From positions 1-5,094 of the forward strand of contig JAFDXS010000216.1 of the NCBI GenBank assembly GCA_018267795.1: a stretch of 5,094 nt of DNA. The letters run 5' to 3'. A program made the translations under genes and the position numbers. Numbering within the stretch: position 1 is the stretch's first letter; each line of letters begins with the position of its first letter. Below the pieces are notes generated by a model that was not told the DNA's origin, did no database searches, and saw only the letters and a program-made list of their open reading frames with translations. Below, piece after piece: positions 1 to 5,094 of the stretch. The DNA is from Bacteroidota bacterium (GTDB lineage Bacteria; Bacteroidota; Bacteroidia; Chitinophagales; Chitinophagaceae).

Positions 1-1166
1 GTACCATCGAAAGTATAGTTGGGCATATTGATGATGCGGTTGAAATAAGAGAAGCTATTCTTTACATCAAGGAAGCCGTCGCTGAGCTTATATTTAAATT
101 CTAACTGGGAGCTGATGCGTTGCGTTTGATTGTCTTCGAAATAACTATTGAGACTATCACCCTGACCCTGTATATACTTAATGCTTCCGCCCATGCGGTT
201 TTCGAAAGAACCGTTAAGGCCAATCATTAAATCCATCTTGTCATTGAAATAAAAGAACAGCTTAGGATTGAATGTATAACGCTCGAACTTGGGAATGGCT
301 GTAAGGCCAATGCCTGCAGGATCGTAAGGGGCATTGCTGTTGCGCGCGGCAAACATTGTGATACCGAACTTGCCGAAACGCTGACTGTAAAACCCATTGA
401 TATCGAGGCCGCCAGCCGAAGTACCATTTACGAGAAAAGTAAGCTCTTTATCGAAAGCAGGCGTTTTAGATATTAAATTGATGAGGCCAGCTATTGCACC
501 ACCACCATACAATGTAGAGGAAGCACCCTTTATTATCTCCACCTGTTTTAAATCCAGCGGAGGAGTTTGTAATAAGCCAAGGCCGCCGGAGAAACCAGCA
601 TACAGAGGGAAACCATCTTTTAAGATTTGTGTGTACCTGCCATCAAGACCCTGCATACGAATGGATGCATTAGCCGACGTAACGGAAGTTTGCAATGTTT
701 GTATACCGGTGCTTTCGGCCAGCAGCATACGGATATCGCCGGGCTTCATGTTGCCTTTTTCTTCCAGCTCCTCACCAGAGATAAGCTCTATGCGAGTGGG
801 AATATCCTGAATGGTGCGGCTGCTACGCGTGGTGCTTACCACTACTTCTTCCATTTCTTTGCCGTCAGTTTCGAGCCATACAGTAAGCGTATCAGTGCCA
901 GATAAGGGGAAGTAAAGCGTATCTAATTGCGGCTTGTAGCCGAGGGTTTGTACATGCAGTACCTGCTGACCCGATGCGATACCTGACAAGACAACTACTC
1001 CATCTGCGTTGGCACTATTGCCAATAGCAGTGCCCATAATGTGAACAGCAGCACCTGCCAGGGGCTCCCTGGTATCCCTATCTTTAATGATTGCCACAAA
1101 CCCATGCTGTGCATGTGCCGGCAATGTGGCGAACAGGGCCACAAATAATACTATGATTAATCGCAT
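1..1166 (-). CDS. TonB-dependent outer-membrane receptor, N-terminal part (3' end outside window)
   Basis: This is the first 388 codons of an outer-membrane TonB-dependent receptor, reading leftward and open at the window edge. Residues 1-19 form a signal peptide ending AHA before Gln20. Residues 22-99 resemble a carboxypeptidase-regulatory-like domain (REPLAGAAV near 33-41, LGYKP at 75-79). A short linker with EEVVVS (106-111) leads into the plug domain. Plug signatures are IRMQGLDGR (169-177), LKDGFPLY (182-189) and VEIIKGASSTLYGGGAIAGL (209-228). After about residue 240 the sequence is beta-barrel strands with alternating aromatic residues. The ATG at 1164-1166 is chosen because it directly precedes the signal peptide; its leader is A/T-rich with no Shine-Dalgarno, as is usual in Bacteroidota. 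Such receptors import siderophores, metal complexes, vitamins or glycans using TonB/ExbBD energy. The substrate cannot be read from this part. The Cys-rich gene upstream hints at a metal, which is inference. The family assignment is firm. Confidence 0.95.
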   Translation of the reverse strand, partial: MRLIIVLFVALFATLPAHAQHGFVAIIKDRDTREPLAGAAVHIMGTAIGNSANADGVVVLSGIASGQQVLHVQTLGYKPQLDTLYFPLSGTDTLTVWLETDGKEMEEVVVSTTRSSRTIQDIPTRIELISGEELEEKGNMKPGDIRMLLAESTGIQTLQTSVTSANASIRMQGLDGRYTQILKDGFPLYAGFSGGLGLLQTPPLDLKQVEIIKGASSTLYGGGAIAGLINLISKTPAFDKELTFLVNGTSAGGLDINGFYSQRFGKFGITMFAARNSNAPYDPAGIGLTAIPKFERYTFNPKLFFYFNDKMDLMIGLNGSFENRMGGSIKYIQGQGDSLNSYFEDNQTQRISSQLEFKYKLSDGFLDVKNSFSYFNRIINMPNYTFDG

Positions 1167-1186
1167 TAAAATAATAATTGAAAATA

Positions 1187-1219
1187 ATACAAATTTGTAT
1201 GACTAAAGCCATACGTATG
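1187..1219. promoter_or_regulatory. Two adjacent perfect palindromes upstream of the receptor gene
   Basis: The 67-base spacer between the Cys-rich gene and the receptor gene contains a perfect 14-base palindrome, ATACAAATTTGTAT (1187-1200), and a perfect 10-base palindrome, CATACGTATG (1210-1219). The two share the half-element GTATG/CATAC, so GTATG (1197-1201) can also pair with CATAC (1210-1214) across an 8-base loop. The receptor start codon is 20 bases from the first palindrome. The symmetry is seen directly. A role as a dimeric regulator operator, or as an RNA structure that sets receptor expression relative to the upstream gene, is inference. Neither is followed by a T-tract convincing enough to call a terminator. 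Confidence 0.4.
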
Positions 1220-1233
1220 AACTGCAATATGTA

Positions 1234-1560
1234 TTATGCGATATCAGGCGGCTGCCAGAAGAAAGGGACGAACTGAGAAACATACGGCTCCTTGTAGCTG
1301 CTATACGCAGGAGGAGGAAAAGTAAAAACTGTGTGGGAGGTGCCGCTATGAGCAGCTACAATAAAGCCACAACAGCCGTGGCAACTAAAAAATGGTGAGC
1401 AGGAATTGCAACCATTTTCTTTATCCTTCTGAGGAACAGAATGTTTTGCTTTATTATTTTCTACTTTCACATTAGCATCTTCGCAATGATCGTAAGCACA
1501 GCAGGGGATGCCTGTGAGCAACAGAATATAAAGAGATAATATGGCAGAGAGTAACCTCAC
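1234..1560 (-). CDS. Small Cys-rich exported protein, DUF6660-like
   Basis: This gene encodes 108 residues with a hydrophobic N-terminal signal segment (about 3-19) running into Cys20-Cys21. A charged, Lys-rich linker follows (about 27-50), then a Cys cluster at 51, 54, 60, 63 and 64, and a C-terminal end FFWQPPDIA. This layout (SLYxLLL signal, CxxCxPFxxCxxCC core, terminal WQPP motif) matches from memory the Bacteroidota family annotated DUF6660, whose members I recall beside TonB-dependent receptors and heavy-metal efflux genes. The start is a GTG at 1558-1560: the in-frame stop at 1579-1581 leaves no ATG upstream, and starting here gives the expected signal peptide. It is probably co-transcribed with the receptor gene 67 bases downstream. 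The clustered cysteines and histidines (His61, His71, His76) could bind metal or form disulfides. The Cys at 20-21 could be a non-canonical lipidation site. Function is unknown; the metal link is inference. Confidence 0.8.
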   Translation of the reverse strand: MRLLSAILSLYILLLTGIPCCAYDHCEDANVKVENNKAKHSVPQKDKENGCNSCSPFFSCHGCCGFIVAAHSGTSHTVFTFPPPAYSSYKEPYVSQFVPFFWQPPDIA

Positions 1561-1723
1561 CGCCCGAAGATATTGTGCTTAGCTGAATAATTGCCTATAG
1601 AATTAATCAATTAACAATTTGTAAAAGAATATCAGAATAATAACATTGGCTACTTTTTTTTGAAAGGGCATTAATTACTTTCGCGCATCCTTGTCGCCTG
1701 AAGCAGATTAGATAAAATGAAGA
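1561..1723. other. Divergent intergenic region between the receptor and diheme-enzyme gene pairs
   Basis: This is a 163-base AT-rich spacer between the leftward Cys-rich/receptor genes and the rightward barrel/diheme genes, so it should hold promoters for both. On the minus strand, TATCTTCG (complement of 1565-1572) resembles the Bacteroidota -7 box TAnnTTTG, but it lies only 4 bases from the GTG, which would give an almost leaderless transcript, and no TTTG sits at the right distance. An imperfect AT-rich dyad, TTAAT-CA-ATTAA, is at 1603-1614. The rightward promoter candidate is listed separately. No RNA gene or open frame of note is present. Confidence 0.5.
1659..1683 (+). promoter_or_regulatory. 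Candidate Bacteroidota-type promoter for the barrel/diheme gene pair
   Basis: TACTTTCG at 1676-1683 matches five of the six fixed positions of the Bacteroidota -7 box (TAnnTTTG). A TTTG ends an eight-T run at 1659-1662. The gap between them is 13 bases, shorter than the usual 17-21, so the -33 half is doubtful. Transcription would begin near 1690, giving a leader of roughly 30-35 bases before the ATG at 1724. No Shine-Dalgarno sequence is visible in the leader. Confidence 0.35.
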
Positions 1724-2509
1724 ATGAATAAAACTCTACTAATAGCTGCACTGCTGCTATATGGCAGGATGACTGCAAAAGCACAGGACAACTACGAGAT
1801 ACAGGTGTATGGCTCTGAAACAGTGGCACCAGGCGCTACTATGGTGGAGCTGCACAGCAACTATACCCTTGACGGCAGCAAGGCTACGGAGAATGGCGTG
1901 TATGCTACCCACCACATACTGCATGAAACAATAGAAATAACGCATGGCTTTAACAGCTACTTTGAAGTAGGCTTTTATTTCTTCAATGCGATAGGCTCTG
2001 CTGAGCGAACTAACTATGTGGGCAGCCATATAAGGCCAAGAATAAGAGTGCCGGATAGCTGGCACTGGCCGGTGGGTGTGAGCCTGAGCGTGGAAGGTGG
2101 CTACCAGAAACCAGAATACAGCGAGGATGACTGGAGCGTGGAGATAAGGCCGATAGTAGATAAAACTATAGGGAAGTTTTACTTTTCTTTTAACCCAACA
2201 TTTGACAAATCGCTGCATGGGCTGAATAGTAATAGTGGTTTTGTTTTCTCACCGAACCTGAAGGCGAACTACAACTTATCAAAAGTATGGGGTGTGGGGC
2301 TAGAATATTACGGTGCCGTGGGCGGCCTATTCAGCTTCCTGCCTTTTCAGCAACAACAACAGCAACTATTTGCAGCTGCAGATGTGGACTTTTCGCCGGA
2401 CTGGGAACTGAACTTTGGGTACGGCCTGGGATTTACGAATGCTACCGATAATGGCATAGCGAAAGTGATACTGGGGTATAGAATAAAACGAAAGAAAGCA
2501 GAGCGGTAA
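1724..2509 (+). CDS. Predicted outer-membrane beta-barrel protein of unknown function
   Basis: This gene encodes 261 residues with a signal peptide (1-20, cleavage predicted after AKA). The rest has no further membrane helix and consists of alternating hydrophobic/polar stretches rich in Tyr, Phe, Trp and Gly, as in a monomeric outer-membrane barrel. Recognisable segments are VYGSETVAPG (28-37), MVELHSNYT (40-48), HHILHETIEITHGF (63-76), HIRPRIRVPDSWHWPVGVSL (102-121) and EIRPIVDK (140-147). I recall this pattern from widely distributed hypothetical barrel-like proteins, sometimes labelled transporters, with no established function. The last strand (VILGYRI, 248-254) is followed by a basic tail, KRKKAER, so the usual terminal aromatic residue is not at the very end. 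A six-Gln run (209-214) lies between predicted strands. The ATG at 1724 directly precedes the signal peptide. It is probably the first gene of an operon with the diheme enzyme 44 bases downstream. Barrel fold is likely; role is unknown. Confidence 0.8.
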   Translation: MNKTLLIAALLLYGRMTAKAQDNYEIQVYGSETVAPGATMVELHSNYTLDGSKATENGVYATHHILHETIEITHGFNSYFEVGFYFFNAIGSAERTNYVGSHIRPRIRVPDSWHWPVGVSLSVEGGYQKPEYSEDDWSVEIRPIVDKTIGKFYFSFNPTFDKSLHGLNSNSGFVFSPNLKANYNLSKVWGVGLEYYGAVGGLFSFLPFQQQQQQLFAAADVDFSPDWELNFGYGLGFTNATDNGIAKVILGYRIKRKKAER

Positions 2510-2553
2510 AGTGGCATTCCGTCGGTTTGCCTTATCTTTATGGGTATTCAAGC

Positions 2554-3633
2554 ATGAAATTAAAGAAATTATACATTATACTTCCCATAATAACGGCCGT
2601 ACTTATAGATGCGTCCTGCAGGAAGGAAAGAACAGCAAGCGTACCTGAAGCGCCTTATCAACCTACGGCTTACCTACTGCAATACCCTGCTTTTGTAGAT
2701 AGCCAGCATGTGATGGTGGTCGACGCCCCCAATAATCCCTTAACAGTGGAAGGTGTGGCGCTGGGCAAAAAGCTATTTTATGAAAAGATGCTCAGCAACA
2801 ATATGAGCATGAGCTGCAATAGCTGCCACAAACAAGAGAATGCCTTTTCTGACCCGCGCCGGTTTAGCCTGGGGACCGACAATGCAAGCGGCAACCGCAA
2901 TGCGATGGCACTGGTAAACCTGGCCTGGAGCAAACAGTTCTTTTGGGATGGCCGGCGTAACAGCCTGGAAGAACAGGCACATGACCCTGTGACCAACCCC
3001 AAGGAAATGGAGAATAGCTGGCCGATAGTGGTGCAGCGCCTGCAAAACAGCAGCACTTATCCAGACCTGTTCTACAAAGCATTTGGCAGCCGGACAATAG
3101 ACAGTATACAGGTGACGCGCGCACTGGCACAGTTTGAACGGACGCTTGTCTCATACAACTCAAGATTTGACCGATTTTACTATAGGAATATTTTTAGCGC
3201 TATAAGCAAACAGGAACTGGCTGGCTTTGAGGTGTTTGCAGGACTGGGGCGCTGTACTAATTGCCATGCAGGGGTTACGATAACAGACCACTCATTCCGG
3301 AATAACGGGCTGGATGCTGCGCCTACAGACTCCGGGCTGGCGGGCATAACCCGGAACCCTGCGGACTTTGGTAAATTTAAAGTGCCTACATTGCGCAACA
3401 TAGCACTGACCGCCCCCTACATGCACGATGGCCGTTTTAAAACTCTGGAAGAAGTAATAGACTTTTATAGTGATAATCTACATGGCAGCAGCCCTAATAT
3501 CGACTCGACATTCCACTACTCCCCTACCGGCTTTCATTTTACAGCGCAGCAAAAAGCTGACCTATTAGCTTTTCTGCAAACATTTACTGATAGCAATTTT
3601 GTGAGCAATCCGGCATTCAGCGAAGCGAAATAA
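2554..3633 (+). CDS. Diheme cytochrome c peroxidase family (CcpA/MauG-like) lipoprotein
   Basis: The protein has 359 residues from the ATG at 2554. A hydrophobic segment (6-18) runs into Asp-Ala-Ser-Cys22 followed by RKE, a typical Bacteroidota lipoprotein signal although Asp at -3 is unusual. Two c-heme sites are present: CNSCH (88-92) and CTNCH (234-238). Trp131 in FWDGR matches the inter-heme Trp of the family, and Gln141 and Glu151 (NPKEM) match the peroxide-site Gln/Glu of CcpA. PYMHDGRF lies at 288-295. CcpA enzymes reduce hydrogen peroxide to water with electrons from small c-type donors in the periplasm; MauG relatives instead oxidise residues of partner proteins. Position 305 is Tyr, where CcpA has the Met ligand of the second heme, and no His is seen at the usual distal-ligand position of the first heme. 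Both are MauG-like, so peroxidase activity is not assured. An upstream TTG at 2527 would add nine residues before the signal peptide and is less likely. It probably shares a transcript with the barrel gene. Confidence 0.92.
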   Translation: MKLKKLYIILPIITAVLIDASCRKERTASVPEAPYQPTAYLLQYPAFVDSQHVMVVDAPNNPLTVEGVALGKKLFYEKMLSNNMSMSCNSCHKQENAFSDPRRFSLGTDNASGNRNAMALVNLAWSKQFFWDGRRNSLEEQAHDPVTNPKEMENSWPIVVQRLQNSSTYPDLFYKAFGSRTIDSIQVTRALAQFERTLVSYNSRFDRFYYRNIFSAISKQELAGFEVFAGLGRCTNCHAGVTITDHSFRNNGLDAAPTDSGLAGITRNPADFGKFKVPTLRNIALTAPYMHDGRFKTLEEVIDFYSDNLHGSSPNIDSTFHYSPTGFHFTAQQKADLLAFLQTFTDSNFVSNPAFSEAK

Positions 3634-3645
3634 TATTACAGTCCT

Positions 3646-3680
3646 AAAAACAAAAAGGTGTTACTCATCCGTAACACCTT
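3646..3680 (-). terminator. Rho-independent terminator of dxs, possibly bidirectional
   Basis: There is a perfect 10-bp stem, AAGGTGTTAC (3655-3664) with GTAACACCTT (3671-3680), and a 6-base loop. Read on the minus strand it begins 25 bases past the dxs stop and is followed by TTTTTGTTTTT (complement of 3646-3656), a textbook intrinsic terminator for dxs. On the plus strand it lies 21 bases past the diheme-enzyme stop, but the sequence after the stem (GCTAATATAT) has no T-tract, so termination in that direction is probably weaker. Confidence 0.88.
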
Positions 3681-3705
3681 GCTAATATATTATGAAGAGG
3701 TGATT

Positions 3706-5094
3706 TTAAGATACCATATTGATTTCATTGACCTTTACACCAACTAGCTCCCGCACAGCTGCTGCTATACCTTTAACATCGAAACCGCATTCGCGGTACT
3801 GCTCATCAGGCTTGCCTTGTTCTATTATTTCATCCGGTATACCGAGGATCTTTACTTCAGGCGTGTAGTTGTGAGCGGCCATAAACTCAAGGACAGCCGA
3901 GCCGAAGCCGCCTACTACAGTACCATCTTCTACCGTAATAATTTTATTATAGCGTTGTGCTACCTCGTGCAACATTGCTTCATCAAGTGGCTTTGCGAAA
4001 CGCATGTCGTAGTGCGCAGGGGTAATGCCTTCTGTTGCGAGCATCTTGCAGGCACTTACTGCGAAGTTGCCCGGGTGACCGATGGTGAGTATTGCAACAT
4101 CCTGACCATCGCATATTTTGCGACCAGTACCAATCTCAACTTTCTCGAATGGTGTGCGCCATTCAGGCATTACACCCTGACCGCGCGGGTAGCGAATAAC
4201 GAATGGCAATTCATTCTCCGGCAACTGTGCGGTGTACATGAGATTGCGCAATTCAGACTCATTCATAGGTGCACTTACTACCATGTTTGGTATGCAGCGC
4301 ATATACGCGATATCGTAAGCGCCCTGATGGGTAGGACCATCTTCACCTACAAGACCTGCTCTATCGAGACAGAAGATAACTGGTAGCTTTTGAATGGCTA
4401 CATCATGTATTACCATATCGTAGGCGCGCTGCATGAATGTACTGTAGATGTTACAGAAGACCTTCATACCCCTTGTAGCCAGACCTGCACTTAATGTTAC
4501 GGCGTGCTGTTCTGCAATGCCTACATCTATAGCCCTATCCGGCATGGCCTCCATCATAAACTTGAGGGAAGATCCGGAAGGCATGGCAGGCGTGATGCCC
4601 ATAATAAGCGGGTTCTTCTCTGCCAGTTCTATAATGCTATGACCGAATACATCCTGGTATTTAGGAGGCTCAGGGATAGCAGATACTTTCTTGTTTATTT
4701 TACCTGTGATCTTATCGAAAGTGCCGGGTGCATGCCAGAGGGTCTGGTCTTGCTCGGCGAGGCCGTAGCCTTTGCCTTTTACTGTTTTGATGTGTAAGAG
4801 CTTAGGACCAGGAATGTCTTTCAGGTCTTTCAGTGTTTCTACCAGTTTGGTAACGTTATGTCCATCGATAGGACCGAAATAACGCAGGCCTAAAGCTTCG
4901 AAAAGATTGCTTGATTTAGATATAACACCTTTTAATCCTGCTTCTACCTTGGATGCCAGCTTCTGGAAATCTTTAGAAGGAAGCTTGCCGAGGAGTTTCC
5001 ATACATCATCACGGAACTTATTGTAAGCGTGAGATGTAGTGATATCTGTGAGATACTCTTTTAATGCACCGACATTGGGGTCGATGGACATGTT
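3706..5094 (-). CDS. dxs: 1-deoxy-D-xylulose-5-phosphate synthase, C-terminal part (5' end outside window)
   Basis: This cytoplasmic thiamine-diphosphate enzyme condenses pyruvate and glyceraldehyde 3-phosphate to 1-deoxy-D-xylulose 5-phosphate with loss of CO2, the first step of the MEP isoprenoid pathway. The window holds the last 462 codons. The Met at 5089-5091 is internal: an in-frame Asn precedes it, and NMSIDPNVGAL matches the NDNxMSI segment of complete DXS proteins near residue 180. Numbering from that Met, YFGPIDGHN is at 71-79, VKGKGYG at 104-110, the catalytic-Glu motif DVGIAEQHAVT at 189-199 (Glu194, equivalent to E. coli Glu370), DRAGLVGEDGPTHQG at 243-257 and RYPRG at 300-304. 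The pyrimidine-binding and transketolase C-terminal domains are intact to the stop at 3706-3708. About 175 N-terminal residues are missing, implying a full length near 637, usual for the family. It converges on the diheme-enzyme gene and appears functionally unrelated to it. Confidence 0.97.
   Translation of the reverse strand, partial: NMSIDPNVGALKEYLTDITTSHAYNKFRDDVWKLLGKLPSKDFQKLASKVEAGLKGVISKSSNLFEALGLRYFGPIDGHNVTKLVETLKDLKDIPGPKLLHIKTVKGKGYGLAEQDQTLWHAPGTFDKITGKINKKVSAIPEPPKYQDVFGHSIIELAEKNPLIMGITPAMPSGSSLKFMMEAMPDRAIDVGIAEQHAVTLSAGLATRGMKVFCNIYSTFMQRAYDMVIHDVAIQKLPVIFCLDRAGLVGEDGPTHQGAYDIAYMRCIPNMVVSAPMNESELRNLMYTAQLPENELPFVIRYPRGQGVMPEWRTPFEKVEIGTGRKICDGQDVAILTIGHPGNFAVSACKMLATEGITPAHYDMRFAKPLDEAMLHEVAQRYNKIITVEDGTVVGGFGSAVLEFMAAHNYTPEVKILGIPDEIIEQGKPDEQYRECGFDVKGIAAAVRELVGVKVNEINMVS

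Noticed and set aside
397..905. Overlapping plus-strand open frames across the receptor gene
   Set aside because: The minus strand encodes a continuous TonB-dependent receptor with clear plug motifs throughout this stretch.
1603..1614. AT-only dyad TTAAT-CA-ATTAA in the divergent intergenic region
   Set aside because: Five-base arms made only of A and T are expected by chance in a region this AT-rich. It is noted in the intergenic entry but not called an operator.
1717..1731. Four-codon upstream open frame (MKNE) overlapping the barrel gene start
   Set aside because: It is too short to call, and in A/T-rich sequence an ATG followed soon by TAA arises easily. There is no peptide motif suggesting attenuation.
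1757..2218. 153-codon open frame antisense to the barrel gene
   Set aside because: The plus-strand frame has a signal peptide, barrel pattern and family-like motifs. The antisense frame is rich in His, Tyr and Ala with no domain, as expected of a shadow.
1724..2509. Barrel protein as an MbnP-type copper-binding partner of the diheme enzyme
   Set aside because: The MbnP comparison was tempting because of the adjacent diheme gene, but the sequence has a barrel strand pattern and none of the MbnP features I can recall.
2527..2553. Upstream TTG start that would extend the diheme enzyme by nine residues
   Set aside because: The extension (MPYLYGYSS) would sit in front of a complete lipoprotein signal that starts with the ATG at 2554. 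TTG starts are rare, and TATCTTTA at 2533-2540 within this stretch looks more like untranslated leader.
3817..4386. 189-codon open frame antisense to dxs
   Set aside because: It lies wholly inside the conserved dxs coding region, has no recognisable domain and a composition typical of an antisense shadow.
5089..5091. ATG as the start of dxs
   Set aside because: It corresponds to the internal Met of the conserved NDNxMSI segment. An in-frame Asn codon precedes it and the N-terminal thiamine-binding part is still missing, so the gene continues beyond the window.

Overview
The window looks like chromosomal DNA of a member of the Bacteroidota, possibly near Chitinophagaceae (inference). The evidence is a TonB-dependent receptor with an N-terminal carboxypeptidase-regulatory-like domain, a short Cys-rich secreted protein of a type I know only from Bacteroidota, AT-rich leaders without clear Shine-Dalgarno sequences, a lipoprotein signal ending in SC followed by charged residues, and a Bacteroidota-type DXS.

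Layout. Positions 1-1166 (minus) hold the N-terminal 388 residues of a TonB-dependent outer-membrane receptor, which runs off the left edge. Just upstream of it on the same strand, after a 67-base spacer with two perfect palindromes, is a 108-residue Cys-rich exported protein (1234-1560, GTG start). A 163-base divergent intergenic region (1561-1723) follows. To its right, two plus-strand genes 44 bases apart encode a 261-residue predicted outer-membrane beta-barrel protein (1724-2509) and a 359-residue diheme c-type cytochrome of the CcpA/MauG peroxidase family, probably a lipoprotein (2554-3633). A strong hairpin with a T-tract on the minus strand separates this pair from the convergent dxs gene (3706 to the right edge), which encodes DXS of the non-mevalonate isoprenoid pathway. 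Its N-terminal ~175 residues lie outside the window.

How they fit together. The four left-hand genes are all predicted to act in the envelope: receptor, Cys-rich secreted protein, barrel and diheme enzyme. Their divergent arrangement suggests, but does not prove, a common role in metal handling or redox chemistry. dxs is a housekeeping gene and appears unrelated. The point most worth a second look is the diheme enzyme. By eye it carries a Tyr where classical CcpA peroxidases have the Met ligand of the electron-transfer heme, and it lacks the His that blocks the peroxidatic heme in resting CcpA. Both traits are MauG-like. No mobile element, CRISPR array or RNA gene was seen.
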